Shown piece after piece: positions 24,136 to 34,135 of a stretch of 64,000 bases of DNA. Made by a program: the position numbers and the translations under genes. The stretch's first letter is position 1. Every line of letters begins with the position of its first letter. The stretch lies in the IMG/VR virus record IMGVR_UViG_3300006749_000012, positions 1-64,000 of that record; one strand, written 5' to 3'. The DNA is from a virus. The notes under the pieces were generated by a model. The model made no database searches. It had not been told where the DNA came from and was given only the letters and a program-made list of their open reading frames with translations.

Positions 24136-27100
24136 ATGCGAGAAGGTCCACTTGATACCTTAGATAGGCATCGCTTAACCTTCGTAGATTCACTATTCGA
24201 CGGTATAGGGAAAGCAGATGCCGGTGCTGATTTTTATTTGTCTGCAATAAGTGCAGAAAGAAAGGGGTATAAATTAAGCGTAGATGATGAAACTCTTATC
24301 AAAATGTTTGGCAGTATAATTGCTAAACAGGACGAGCAAGAAGTTACTGGTTCGCAAGTATACGACTTAGGTAACGAGGTAGAAGATTCAACTCTTAGAG
24401 AAACTGGAGTTTCACAGTTTGATGTGGCTACTGATTTAGGTAGTAGAGGAGATGCTTTGTCAGATAATCCTTCTTACAAAACAGACCGAGTTATGCATGC
24501 TGAGCCGGGAAGTGCTGGTAATTTAGCAGGTCATAAGTGGAATATGGAAGACGGAGATTTGGTTGAAGACCCGCATGCTACAAGTAATTACATTGGAGAT
24601 GTGCAAGAAAGGTTTGTTGACCATTTAGGTGACTTTTTTCTTGCTGATAATCCGATAGATGAATCGCAGTCTCAAATAGACCATCACAAAGAATCCTCTT
24701 GGGAGGACTGGACTAACAGTAATGAGCATGACTTTTTACTAAATGAACATCATTTCGGTAGGTTAGGGACAGTGGGTAACGATTACCTTACCAATCACAG
24801 TCTTTATCAACATCATTACAATCAATGGGAAAGAGATAACGCAGACAGGATTGATGAGAGAAAACAAATACTATCTCAGCAAGGTATGGACGATAATGAA
24901 ATCGAACACGAGATGCAAAAAATTCACATGGACCAAGTAAAAAGAGATTGGCAAGAAAATTTAGGATTCTTAGATTTCATGCTTGGATTAGAATGGCTTA
25001 CTCCTGAAGAAAGAAAGTCCTTTTATGACCATGTTGAGGAATACGGTGCATCTGATATTACTCAACCTTTCAAATTAAACAGGCACAATATGGCGGGAAA
25101 TCCTGATTTCATACCGAGAGCGAAAAGAAACTTTGCTCAAAGGTTTTCAGGACTCTACGACTCTTGGACTAGGGGCGCAGCCTACCCCGGACAGGGTTTG
25201 AGAAAAGAACCAATTGGATTGCCCGATGATGTTCGGGTAGTAGAAAGAGCGCACAATACTCTTGCGTTAGATGAACATAGAAGTCCCGGTAAGACTGGCT
25301 CTGCTATGGAAAGGGCCATTGCCTACATGAATGAAATGATGAGAGATTATTACTTTGACCAAATGCCTAACCAAACGCCTCCTCAATATAGTGCTAGCGA
25401 TATACCTACATTTACAGAATTAGAAGATGGAAGTTTCGATGTCGATACAGTTCCTAGATTTAAAGCAGATAAAAAAAGCAAATTCGGTGGTAGATACAGT
25501 CATGTTTCTTATGATGCGTTAAAACTCATGCTTGGTATAGATGAAAATAATCAAATCTTTGAAGATAACTCTCATCCGGTATGGGGCTCATACTGGAAAA
25601 AGGATAACGCCCCTTTCTCTCAAGAAGAAGTGGACAAGATAATGGATAGTAGGGGCAAGGCTGCTAAGCAACTAGCGGCCTCCGGTAGAATGAGTAAAAA
25701 CCATGGCTACATGCATTATGGTCATCACATAAATGGTGACAAATACGATTACTCAGATGATGATAATACGCTTGCTACTTATTGGCACAGTATGTATACT
25801 GGAGGAGGATTAGGTAAAATGCCTAATGATTTGTTTGATTTGATACATCATCATAGCGTATTGTTTGAGCCGGACTACGCTTCTGACGAAGGGGCACAGA
25901 CTGAAGAAAAAACTGCTAGGCAACTGCAAGCAGAATTAGATGATGAGAAGGACTTTTTATCCGCTGCACAAATAGATGAGAGAGAGGAGCAGATACGAAG
26001 TAAAATTCGTGAAGAAATGTTGAGGGAGGAATACGGGGAAGAAGAAACTTCGACTGATGACATTCCTCTGAAAAGAAGAATGGATGGGGCACAAGAGCAT
26101 AGTCTATTTTTCTCAAGAACTGGTAATAGCATAATGCCTAGGGTTAGATTAGATAGTCAGTTAGAAAGAGTGGACTCAGGGTTATCTTCTCTATTAGGTC
26201 CTTTTGGTCAACCTGAACTAGGTTTGTTCAATATGATTGCTGGGCAAGGTAAAATGGACCAAGTTAGTTTTAGAGGTGACATTCAAGATTCTTTGAAAAA
26301 TATGGGACCTTCTAATGTTAATTTTAGCAGAAGTCAGAAGGGTTCATCAGGTGAAAATCTCGATATGGCTAGACACAGCGGAACGGTTGACAGCGCTCAT
26401 AAAAACAAAGTATTTGGTGAATACAACAGTGCTACCCAGTCAGGTAATTACGATGAGGAGGCTAGACAAGCAGCCCATGCTGAGATGATTGGTCGAGATT
26501 CAATAGGGTTGAGTATCCATAATCCCTTCGTTAGCGGTGCGGGTAGATTCGATGAAATGGGTCAGCGGAACAGAAATGCTCACCATCACAAACTTACATC
26601 TTATCTTTTGGGATTTGCTAGACCGCCTATGTCTCCTTTGAAACAACCGCTAACTAGAGAAATGAGTAGGCGACCTGAGCACCTTGAACATCACCCCTTA
26701 GCGAACCCTGAAGATATGGAAAGTATCAAGAGAAGGCAACTAACTTCTTCTAAATTTGATATTGAGCAGGAATTATCTAATTTAAAAGAAGAATACGAAA
26801 CTAATTTGAGTCGCACAGATGACGAAGATAAACGTCAAGAACTCAAAGAAGAATATGAGAGAAGAAAAAATAGACTAGAATCCGATGGTCAATTCGTATC
26901 AGAAGACGCTGTGAGAGAAGGAATTGTGCAACAACCACCCGGATTACTTTACAGTAGATTGAGTGCGAGTGAACCTATTACAGAAGAAGAAGAACGATTT
27001 ATCACTTTGTCAGATTTATCTGCTACTTTACAAAGTAGGTTATTTGAATTACAAGACCCTGAAGGCTTTGCTAGAGACAGCCAAAGTAGGGGTATCAAGC

Positions 27101-30100
27101 AAGTCGCTGACGAGTTAGGTCAAACTAGTTCTTTGCAACGACAAACTAGTGAGGAACGTGAAAAAGACTTCACAGAATTAGGCAGCATGCTCGGCTTAGA
27201 TATGAGTGACCCTGACGCAGTTCAAAATAAATTGAAAGAACTAACTGGACAACTAAGTGAATTGGAGCCAGCGCTGAATAGACTTGGTGGAGGTTTAGGT
27301 ATGGTGGGTATGAGAAGACTACCAAAACACCAAGATGCCTATGTGAGTCGCTTTAGAGACAAATTACATGCTGACACTTTAGCGATAAGAGATGCAGCGA
27401 TTCATTTGGTTGAAAATGAAATAGACCCCAATATATTATCTGAGATTCTTAACCCTAACTTACCAATTGAAACAGTAGCAGCCAACGTCAGAATGTTGGC
27501 TAGAATGGCTAACGAATATTTACACAAAGCACCTCATCAAGACCATGGTATACACACTTTAGGGCACGGTGAGCACAATGAAGAAGGAGATTCTGCACAA
27601 CAAGCACTGGGTCAAATCAGAACAGATTTGAATAACCACGATAACAGTTTGACTCCCAGTGATAATTTAAGTTTAATACAGGCTAGTCAAAGTGACTCTC
27701 CACAAGAAAAACAAGCCTTGCTAAGTCAACTTGCTGATAAATTAGGTATAGACAAAGATGACCCAAGGCAAATTGATACTTTGGCTAGGTTAGCAGATGA
27801 ACACATGCTCGATGCCATAAAGCAAAATGGCACTGGTTATTCTCCACCTATAATGACCATAAGGCAATACTATCAACAACAGTATCCTGATTTCAATATA
27901 GAAGAAGCCCTGACTTCTCTTGGTAGATTTCGCAGTCGTGAAAAGGGGTTAGAATTGTTTAACAATTTGAAAAGACTAGAATCGAGTCTTAGCCAATCTC
28001 CTGAAAAATACGGAGTTAAATTGCACACTGCAAACAACTCGGACGATAGAGAAATTGGACCTGAAAAGACTTTGAGGAGGAAGGGTAAGATTGGAGACAA
28101 CGAATACACTGTAAAACCAACCAAAGCAGGCGGAAAGTCATCTGTAAAAAATGAAAGTCAGGTATTCAGAGCCAAACAGATGTTAGATTCTATTTTGGTA
28201 GGTATGCCTGAAGTAGAAGAAATCGATACTAGTGTAACTAGAAGGGGTATGGGCAGAGTCCCTGTTGATAGATTCGGGCCTAATTCTCATTCCGTCCATA
28301 GTCTATATGATTCGGCAGGGTTTAGGCACGAGCAAGGTGATTTATTCCGTCCTAATTTCAATTTCAAAATAAACCCTAGGGGTAAAGTCAAGTTAGAATT
28401 AGTTGACCCTATGAACAATCCTCAAAAACTGTTGCAACCCTTAGAGTCTTTTTGGGAGGCAGCATTATCAGATAAATCAAAACTCTTTCCTCCCGAATGG
28501 TTAGAAATGTTAAGAAACCCTGAACACGCTATCGCAAGGGAAAGCCTCAACAATCCTTTCAGATTTGCTGCTCAAAGAAAACCAAATAGTATAGATGCTA
28601 CTAGGAACCAAGATGCTCACTCCACTACTAAGTCTGAAATAGGGTTAGCAGACTTAACTAATCCTGACATAATCCGTAAAGAACTTGGTAGTAAGGTTCC
28701 CTTGTTACAACCAATGCATCGCATTTTTAACATAAGTGATTTAGAGCATCTTCGTGGATTTACAGGCGACTGGATAGTTTCTCACATGCCTGAAGGCGAA
28801 AGAGGATTTGTAGAAAAGAAAGACGACGAAGTTTCATCCAAGAGTTTTGATTTATCTGATGATGATAAAGATAATTTCAAAGAGGTAACCGACGAAGATT
28901 TCAACGCTGATGTAATTAAATTAGAAGACGGATACTACATATTTGATGTCATTGAGTTTGCTGGTAAAGAAGTGCACGATGTTCCATTAGATGACCGTAT
29001 CAAAATACTTAGAGGTGGTATGGAAGGAGTAGAGAACGTCCATCTCCCAAGCGCTAGTGACACGAGATTGTCAGACGATATAGGTTTGAAATCTGTGGTT
29101 AAAGATTTGCAAAAAGAGCATGAGAATATATTGCTTAGAGATGCAAAGTCAGTTTATATGGCTGGCGAAATGCGTCACCCAAAGTGGGTCATGTTGAAGC
29201 CGGGTAGAGATGTGGTTCTCAGGGTATTGGAAAAAAGGGGAAGCGGACCCTACACTTACAGATTAGGAACAGGACCTATTACACAAGATGACAAGATAGG
29301 GGATAGAGCAGTTCAATCCGATGGTGAAACTTACATGGACTTAGGCGCAGCCTTCAATAGTCCTGACAAGTATAACGTCGGTGACCACGTTAGAGTGAAC
29401 GTCGCTAATGTGAGTAAAGTAGAATCTGCTGAAGATGATACGATATATACATTGACAGGTTCAGAAATAGAAGGAGAAGCAGAAGGCGAGGGCTTAGTTA
29501 GTCAAGAGACACTTGGTATGCTAGCCAAGTCAGATAACATTCAATGGTTGTGCGAAGTTCATAGAGCCAAAAGTGGAATCAGAGTGGTAATGCCACAAGG
29601 CGATGTAGTTTACAAAGCCACTGAATCTTTGGGAGCATGGACTGTCCATAGTCCATTAGCATCGAATAACTATCTCATTCGACTGTCTGAAAGTCAGAGA
29701 GTATACTGGAGTCCTATTGCTGGTGCTTTACTGAAAGCAGATTTAGAAGTAAAAGAAGAAGTTCATGAAAGCAAAGGAGATGGCAAGCCCCTCATACCTC
29801 CTAAGAAAATACAAGATGCACAGTGGTGGAGAAAGAAAAAAAAGCAAAAGATTCTAGTCAAAGGATTAACCTTGATTGATAAATTTATGAAAAGTGGAGT
29901 AGGTGCAGTTGGTCAATCGAGCACTGGCGCTATGGGGTTAGGTATAGGATACGCTACTCCGATAGAATCTCCTATGGGTCCAACTAATTTGCATGATGAA
30001 AAAACTATGCCTGATTATGATAATCGCAAACGACCGGGTGAGGATTCTCCCATAGAGCCTGATACAGAGGAAAAAGACGAAGATAAACGCATGACTGTGC

Positions 30101-30156
30101 CCACAGAGGGTGGAGAGTTAGAAATAACAGAAGACAAGGCTATACTCCATACTTGA
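24136..30156 (+). CDS. 2,006-residue head-region protein with ligase-like nucleotidyltransferase domain lacking the catalytic lysine
   Basis: ATG 24136 follows GGTGGTG. Residues 1-1300 are acidic, helical and His/Asp-rich with no recognised fold. At about 1544-1680 the order of DNA-ligase/capping-enzyme motifs appears: WIVSHMPEGERGFVEKK in the place of motif I (KxDGER), YYIFDVIEFAGKEVHDVPLD like motif III (FDxLYLxG...PLxxR), and LLRDAKSVYMAGEMRHPKWV then MLKPG like motif V (GxVxKDxxSxYxxGxRxxxWxKxKP). An OB-fold-like region follows (about 1685-1760). The lysine that becomes adenylated is Met, so enzymatic ligation is unlikely. A KKQKILVKGLTLIDKFMK element lies near 1910, and the acidic tail is disordered. 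Position between portal and protease suggests a large internal or portal-associated virion protein. The domain call is by eye and needs a profile search. Confidence 0.7.
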   Translation: MREGPLDTLDRHRLTFVDSLFDGIGKADAGADFYLSAISAERKGYKLSVDDETLIKMFGSIIAKQDEQEVTGSQVYDLGNEVEDSTLRETGVSQFDVATDLGSRGDALSDNPSYKTDRVMHAEPGSAGNLAGHKWNMEDGDLVEDPHATSNYIGDVQERFVDHLGDFFLADNPIDESQSQIDHHKESSWEDWTNSNEHDFLLNEHHFGRLGTVGNDYLTNHSLYQHHYNQWERDNADRIDERKQILSQQGMDDNEIEHEMQKIHMDQVKRDWQENLGFLDFMLGLEWLTPEERKSFYDHVEEYGASDITQPFKLNRHNMAGNPDFIPRAKRNFAQRFSGLYDSWTRGAAYPGQGLRKEPIGLPDDVRVVERAHNTLALDEHRSPGKTGSAMERAIAYMNEMMRDYYFDQMPNQTPPQYSASDIPTFTELEDGSFDVDTVPRFKADKKSKFGGRYSHVSYDALKLMLGIDENNQIFEDNSHPVWGSYWKKDNAPFSQEEVDKIMDSRGKAAKQLAASGRMSKNHGYMHYGHHINGDKYDYSDDDNTLATYWHSMYTGGGLGKMPNDLFDLIHHHSVLFEPDYASDEGAQTEEKTARQLQAELDDEKDFLSAAQIDEREEQIRSKIREEMLREEYGEEETSTDDIPLKRRMDGAQEHSLFFSRTGNSIMPRVRLDSQLERVDSGLSSLLGPFGQPELGLFNMIAGQGKMDQVSFRGDIQDSLKNMGPSNVNFSRSQKGSSGENLDMARHSGTVDSAHKNKVFGEYNSATQSGNYDEEARQAAHAEMIGRDSIGLSIHNPFVSGAGRFDEMGQRNRNAHHHKLTSYLLGFARPPMSPLKQPLTREMSRRPEHLEHHPLANPEDMESIKRRQLTSSKFDIEQELSNLKEEYETNLSRTDDEDKRQELKEEYERRKNRLESDGQFVSEDAVREGIVQQPPGLLYSRLSASEPITEEEERFITLSDLSATLQSRLFELQDPEGFARDSQSRGIKQVADELGQTSSLQRQTSEEREKDFTELGSMLGLDMSDPDAVQNKLKELTGQLSELEPALNRLGGGLGMVGMRRLPKHQDAYVSRFRDKLHADTLAIRDAAIHLVENEIDPNILSEILNPNLPIETVAANVRMLARMANEYLHKAPHQDHGIHTLGHGEHNEEGDSAQQALGQIRTDLNNHDNSLTPSDNLSLIQASQSDSPQEKQALLSQLADKLGIDKDDPRQIDTLARLADEHMLDAIKQNGTGYSPPIMTIRQYYQQQYPDFNIEEALTSLGRFRSREKGLELFNNLKRLESSLSQSPEKYGVKLHTANNSDDREIGPEKTLRRKGKIGDNEYTVKPTKAGGKSSVKNESQVFRAKQMLDSILVGMPEVEEIDTSVTRRGMGRVPVDRFGPNSHSVHSLYDSAGFRHEQGDLFRPNFNFKINPRGKVKLELVDPMNNPQKLLQPLESFWEAALSDKSKLFPPEWLEMLRNPEHAIARESLNNPFRFAAQRKPNSIDATRNQDAHSTTKSEIGLADLTNPDIIRKELGSKVPLLQPMHRIFNISDLEHLRGFTGDWIVSHMPEGERGFVEKKDDEVSSKSFDLSDDDKDNFKEVTDEDFNADVIKLEDGYYIFDVIEFAGKEVHDVPLDDRIKILRGGMEGVENVHLPSASDTRLSDDIGLKSVVKDLQKEHENILLRDAKSVYMAGEMRHPKWVMLKPGRDVVLRVLEKRGSGPYTYRLGTGPITQDDKIGDRAVQSDGETYMDLGAAFNSPDKYNVGDHVRVNVANVSKVESAEDDTIYTLTGSEIEGEAEGEGLVSQETLGMLAKSDNIQWLCEVHRAKSGIRVVMPQGDVVYKATESLGAWTVHSPLASNNYLIRLSESQRVYWSPIAGALLKADLEVKEEVHESKGDGKPLIPPKKIQDAQWWRKKKKQKILVKGLTLIDKFMKSGVGAVGQSSTGAMGLGIGYATPIESPMGPTNLHDEKTMPDYDNRKRPGEDSPIEPDTEEKDEDKRMTVPTEGGELEITEDKAILHT

Positions 30157-30187
30157 TTAAATAGTATGAATAGCCTGTATTGAAACA

Positions 30188-31606
30188 ATGGCGACAGTCG
30201 CAGCACTGAGAACTTCCCCCGTCAACCACGGTGGGACCATCAGTATTGTTAAGGCTGATAATGACTTAGTAATCGCTGGTTACGCATCTGTTGAGATGGT
30301 GGACAAGCAAGGTGACTTGATTACCCGTGGAGCACTCAAGAATGCTTTTGGTGACTTTATGAAAGCAGAGGGTTACCGGAATGTCCAACTTGCTCATTCT
30401 AACATACAAGTCGGTAGCGTAATACCACATTACACTGACTCTGATGGTCGTGTATGGAAATCAGGTGTAGATGACGCAGGGATGTTTGTAGTAATCAAAC
30501 TACGAGACGACATCGAAAAAGCGAGAGAAGTCGCTAATCAAATTCGCAAAGGAGCCTTGAGAGGTTTCAGTATTGGAGGACAAGCATTCAAGCGAATGCG
30601 TAAAAGTGACCAAGAGCATGGTGACTATACAGAAATCTCCAAACTGGAATTGCACGAGGTTACTATTTGTGAAAAAGGTATTAACCCGGAGGCGACATTC
30701 CGTATATTGAAGGAGGACACATCTATGAACGACGATAATGTATTAGGCGAATTGTCTAGTGTATTGGACAGATTGAACGGTAGACTTGACGCTATGGAAA
30801 AAGAGGATAAGGATATGCCTGAAGGTCTTAAAGAGCACTTTAAGGACAAGAAAAACGACAAAAAAGACGAAGGTGAAAAAATGGCTGACCAAGATGAAAA
30901 AGAAGCAATGTATGGTGGCGAACACAAAGGTATGCATGAGCAAAAGGGTATGCACGGCGATATGGCAAAAGGAGAATATTCCGATGTTATCACTAGCGAA
31001 TACCTTAACTGGATGGAAAACACTCTGAAATCTCAGGGCGTAGACATCGGTGGCGCTCGTGCTCACTTTGACGACATTAGTAAGGCTAACCTTGGTAGCA
31101 CACCTGAACAGATTGGAGATGGAGCAGATTACTTCAGCGGCCAAGTAAAGGGTCGTGCACAAGAAGGTGGCTCACCATCTACTAACGCTATTGGTAAACT
31201 CAACAGCGGTGGAAGCGGCGAAGTTGCAAAAGGATACTTACATCCTAACTCAGTTAGCGCTTCTGACCTAGAGGCTGCTTACGAAGTTTACAAGGCTGCT
31301 GCACTAGAAGAACAATTCAAAGGTAACCTTGGAAGTGTATTCGCAGACAGACTATCAAAGGAATTGAGCGCAGAAGCAAATGCACGAGAGGCTGCTTCAT
31401 TTGACGCACGCACACCACTTGCTAACATTGAGAAAGCACTTGGCGACCTAAGTAGTCGAATTGACAATATCAGCGCTTCTGCACCAGCAGAAGGAACTGA
31501 CCTTAGAAAATCCGTTTCCACAGTAGAAATACCATCTACACAAGAACTAGGTAACATGTCTTGGGACGATGTTCACAGCCTAGCAGGGAGTGTTTGGAAC
31601 AACTGA
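30188..31606 (+). CDS. Prohead protease fused to scaffold domain (HK97 S78 type)
   Basis: The maturation protease of the head. Residues about 18-165 have the S78 pattern: VIAGYASVEMVDKQGDLITR, LAHSNIQVG with His70, and RGFSIGGQA with Ser128 as likely catalytic pair, then LELHEVTICEKGINPEATF. After about residue 180 the sequence becomes highly charged (KEDKDMPEGLKEHFKDKKND), then Ala/Ser-rich helices, typical of a fused scaffold that is digested during maturation. The 472-residue length fits such a fusion. The C-terminal WDDVHSLAGSVW may bind the capsid protein. The MCP gene starts 14 bases later. The protease may also process the tag-bearing proteins, an untested idea. Confidence 0.9.
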   Translation: MATVAALRTSPVNHGGTISIVKADNDLVIAGYASVEMVDKQGDLITRGALKNAFGDFMKAEGYRNVQLAHSNIQVGSVIPHYTDSDGRVWKSGVDDAGMFVVIKLRDDIEKAREVANQIRKGALRGFSIGGQAFKRMRKSDQEHGDYTEISKLELHEVTICEKGINPEATFRILKEDTSMNDDNVLGELSSVLDRLNGRLDAMEKEDKDMPEGLKEHFKDKKNDKKDEGEKMADQDEKEAMYGGEHKGMHEQKGMHGDMAKGEYSDVITSEYLNWMENTLKSQGVDIGGARAHFDDISKANLGSTPEQIGDGADYFSGQVKGRAQEGGSPSTNAIGKLNSGGSGEVAKGYLHPNSVSASDLEAAYEVYKAAALEEQFKGNLGSVFADRLSKELSAEANAREAASFDARTPLANIEKALGDLSSRIDNISASAPAEGTDLRKSVSTVEIPSTQELGNMSWDDVHSLAGSVWNN

Positions 31607-31620
31607 ATGGAGGAATTATT

Positions 31621-32748
31621 ATGGCAAGAAATTATATGAGAACAGTTAACGACATGGAGCGCTACTACTACGGTGCAGGTAACTCAATGGGTTACTCTTA
31701 CACTGGTAGTGAACTATTGAAAGCAGACGCTCCATTGTTGAGCACAACCGCTGGAACATACCAAGCAATCTACGGACGCAAAGTATGGTCACAGTTGAAC
31801 CAAGAATTTAACGCATTTTCTATCCTTCCTAAGAAGCCTTGGGACCGAAGTGGATGGAGAGTTGTAACTGCAAAGCCTACGACAGCAGTCGGTGGCGGTA
31901 TTGCAGAGAACGGCACACTGCCTGATACTACCAAGCCTACATTCCAAAATGTTGCTGCAAAGCCTAAGACAATCGCACACACATTCGATATGTCTGAGGT
32001 TGCAATCTTTTTGAATGACAAGGACGACGGACTTGGCGACATTCGCTCTGTCTTGAAAGAAGAAATGGGTAAGCACCACGCTGAGCACATTAACCAAATG
32101 TTAACTGAGGATGTAACCACAGTTGCAGGTAACGACTTTGAGTCATTAGACCGTGTAACTACTGGTAACAACAGCATGACATCCGGCACTCACTACGATG
32201 CTGGTGATGAGGACATTTACAGTATTGACCGAAGTGCTAACACTTGGTCATTTGCTGAAGATGATGCTAACTCTAGTTCTACTAACAGAACATTATCACT
32301 AGACCAACTGGATAACATATTCAGACTTGTTTGGGAACGTGGTGGCAATCCAAAGGTTATGCTAACAGGATATGACACTCTAATGAGAATCCAGCAACTA
32401 TTGCAGGCTCAACAGAGATTCATGGAAGAAAAGAGAGTAGTTCCTTCTTACAATGGAGTTAAGGGAGTGCCCGGAGTTGAAGCAGGTTTCATTGTTGCAA
32501 CTTACAACGGTGTTCCAATCATTCCATCTAAAGATATAGCAAAGGACGGCATCAGCAGAATTTACATGCTAGATACTGACTACCTATACTTTAGCACTGC
32601 AAAACCAACTCAATACTTTGAGTCGGGAATCGAAACAGGCGACCCATTCGCAATTAACAGGTTAGGACAAGAAGGTCTATACCGCACAATGGGAGAAATT
32701 TGGACAACATTCTTTGGAGGTCAAGGTTCTATCCGTGACTTACAGTGA
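31621..32748 (+). CDS. Major capsid protein (HK97 fold)
   Basis: ATG 31621 follows GGAGGAATTATT, among the best ribosome sites here, fitting a highly made protein; the frame is open upstream. The 375-residue product begins with a short helical arm (MARNYMRTVNDMERYYYGAG) and carries typical capsid segments: the E-loop-like AENGTLPDTTKPTFQNVAAK, KTIAHTFDMSEVAIFLN, a long spine helix (RSVLKEEMGKHHAEHINQML), and the P/A-domain end with NPKVMLTGYDTLMRIQQLL, YNGVPIIPSKDI and RIYMLDTDYLYF. It directly follows the protease-scaffold gene. No obvious N-terminal delta domain is present since the scaffold is fused to the protease. Confidence 0.9.
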   Translation: MARNYMRTVNDMERYYYGAGNSMGYSYTGSELLKADAPLLSTTAGTYQAIYGRKVWSQLNQEFNAFSILPKKPWDRSGWRVVTAKPTTAVGGGIAENGTLPDTTKPTFQNVAAKPKTIAHTFDMSEVAIFLNDKDDGLGDIRSVLKEEMGKHHAEHINQMLTEDVTTVAGNDFESLDRVTTGNNSMTSGTHYDAGDEDIYSIDRSANTWSFAEDDANSSSTNRTLSLDQLDNIFRLVWERGGNPKVMLTGYDTLMRIQQLLQAQQRFMEEKRVVPSYNGVKGVPGVEAGFIVATYNGVPIIPSKDIAKDGISRIYMLDTDYLYFSTAKPTQYFESGIETGDPFAINRLGQEGLYRTMGEIWTTFFGGQGSIRDLQ

Positions 32749-32784
32749 GGTTCTATTGGAGAAAATTATAGGAGATGAAAAAAT

Positions 32785-33411
32785 ATGGCAACTAAGACAC
32801 ACAGAGGAATTACATACACTACCAGTAGTAGTGCAGCAATCGACGTATTACTCGATATGCCACTACAAGGTGGAGTAGACCAAGACAAGACAGAGTGGTT
32901 GAACGGAAACACTGGTGGCTCTTATCCGGGCTCTTTGACTGGGTTCACAGCAAGTAACACTGATGGCTCTAAAATACACAACCCTAGACTATTGATTGTT
33001 CACGTTAGCACAATGGCTAATGACGAAACACTGACTCTTTCAGGAGAGTGCACAGAAGTTATGCACACCTCTTGTCAGTGGGCTGAAACTACTGCTGCAC
33101 CGGGTCTATCCCAACACGCAGCAAGTGGAGTTCTAATCAATGACGGTTCAAACTTTTTGACAAGTGAATCAACAGTCGCCGTTGACACAGTTGATGCAAC
33201 AACACAATTTAGTGTTGGTGACTTCATTCTTGATGCAAACGGTGCAATTGTTGGAACACTAACCGCTGTTGGTGCAACAAGTCTAACTATTGCGGCTAAT
33301 GCAACTGTTCAAATGAATGACGACGCACCAGTTCACAAGAGAACACCACTTGTTTTAAAGAACACATCAGGAAGCACTGAGTCAGTTACTCTAATGATGC
33401 TAGTCCGTTGA
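32785..33411 (+). CDS. Beta-rich capsid-associated or decoration protein
   Basis: A 208-residue, Thr/Ser/Val-rich protein right after the capsid gene, where decoration proteins usually lie. Residues about 130-180 (STVAVDTVDATTQFSVGDFI, GAIVGTLTAVGATSLTIAAN and NDDAPVHK) form a small beta module that recurs in other virion proteins here. The remaining sequence also looks all-beta, with HNPRLLIVHVSTMANDETLT. There are two cysteines, not ribbon-spaced. AGGAGATG precedes the ATG. Decoration is inferred from position and composition. Confidence 0.6.
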   Translation: MATKTHRGITYTTSSSAAIDVLLDMPLQGGVDQDKTEWLNGNTGGSYPGSLTGFTASNTDGSKIHNPRLLIVHVSTMANDETLTLSGECTEVMHTSCQWAETTAAPGLSQHAASGVLINDGSNFLTSESTVAVDTVDATTQFSVGDFILDANGAIVGTLTAVGATSLTIAANATVQMNDDAPVHKRTPLVLKNTSGSTESVTLMMLVR

Positions 33412-33422
33412 GGTGATTCAAC

Positions 33423-33827
33423 TTGCCTACTGTAACTTATATCGGTAAAGCGGTTTGGCGACGGCGACCTGATATTAAGGATTATTGGGAGCGCAGGAAA
33501 CCTGTGGAAGTCAGCCAATCTTGGCTAGATGCACACAGGGTTGCAATCTGCTCTAACCCTACGGCCTTCATAGTAGAAGGTGACGCAGCGGTTACAACAG
33601 ATGAAGGCAACGACGGCATTCCCGATGCAGGCTGGACAAAGAAAGACATAAGCGCATGGCTCAAGGCCAAAGGTGCAAAGTTCGGTGGCTACGCTACAAA
33701 AGCCAAACTACTCGGACTTGTAGAGGAAACACTAAATCCTCCAGCACCTAAGCCTGAGCCAGCAGCAGTCGAAGAACCAGCAGTAGAAAAGGCAGTTGAA
33801 GAATCAATTATAGGAGATGAAGAATAA
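33423..33827 (+). CDS. HeH/SAP-like domain protein (TTG start)
   Basis: TTG 33423 follows GAGGTGATT. The first 50 residues (VTYIGKAVWRRRPDIKDYWE) form a small basic domain; residues about 72-106 (WTKKDISAWLKAKGAKFGGY and TKAKLLGLVEE) have the helix-extended-helix pattern of HeH/LEM/SAP domains, often found in small phage head proteins. The tail is Pro/Ala/Glu-rich and disordered. A role in binding DNA or the head-tail joint is possible. It ends by overlapping the next start (ATAATGG). Confidence 0.6.
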   Translation: MPTVTYIGKAVWRRRPDIKDYWERRKPVEVSQSWLDAHRVAICSNPTAFIVEGDAAVTTDEGNDGIPDAGWTKKDISAWLKAKGAKFGGYATKAKLLGLVEETLNPPAPKPEPAAVEEPAVEKAVEESIIGDEE

Positions 33828-34135
33828 TGGCAGTAACAATAGACCCAAGACCGAGTTATTTCGGTGACAGAATGATAGTAACAGGTAGTTATGAAGCAAC
33901 TGATGTTTTTATAGACTTAACTAGTTTACTTGTAAGCATAGACATGGCTGTAGTCAATGCAGAGATAGGAGCGCAGCAAACAGTTAGAAACGCCGCAGAT
34001 GACGGCATAACAAGGATTACTTTCTTCGATTATGCAATTGTTGACCCGACTCAACCACGAATAGTCGTTTCTAACGGTCAAGAGTCAGGTGAGACAACAG
34101 GTGGCACTTTCTTCGCAATTGGTCGCCGCTCTTGA
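33827..34135 (+). CDS. Small head-region protein, unknown
   Basis: A 102-residue beta-rich protein (PRPSYFGDRMIVTGSYEATD, TRITFFDYAIVDPTQPRIVV). No cysteines, no membrane segment, no family. It lies between the HeH-like protein and a small Ala-rich protein, in a run of short genes linking capsid and connector, where minor capsid or joining proteins are usual. Confidence 0.55.
   Translation: MAVTIDPRPSYFGDRMIVTGSYEATDVFIDLTSLLVSIDMAVVNAEIGAQQTVRNAADDGITRITFFDYAIVDPTQPRIVVSNGQESGETTGGTFFAIGRRS

Noticed and set aside
30625-31162. Minus-strand frames of 132 and 139 residues within the protease-scaffold gene
   Set aside because: Shadows of the Lys/Asp/Glu-rich scaffold coding sequence, with low-complexity Phe/Ser/Val products.
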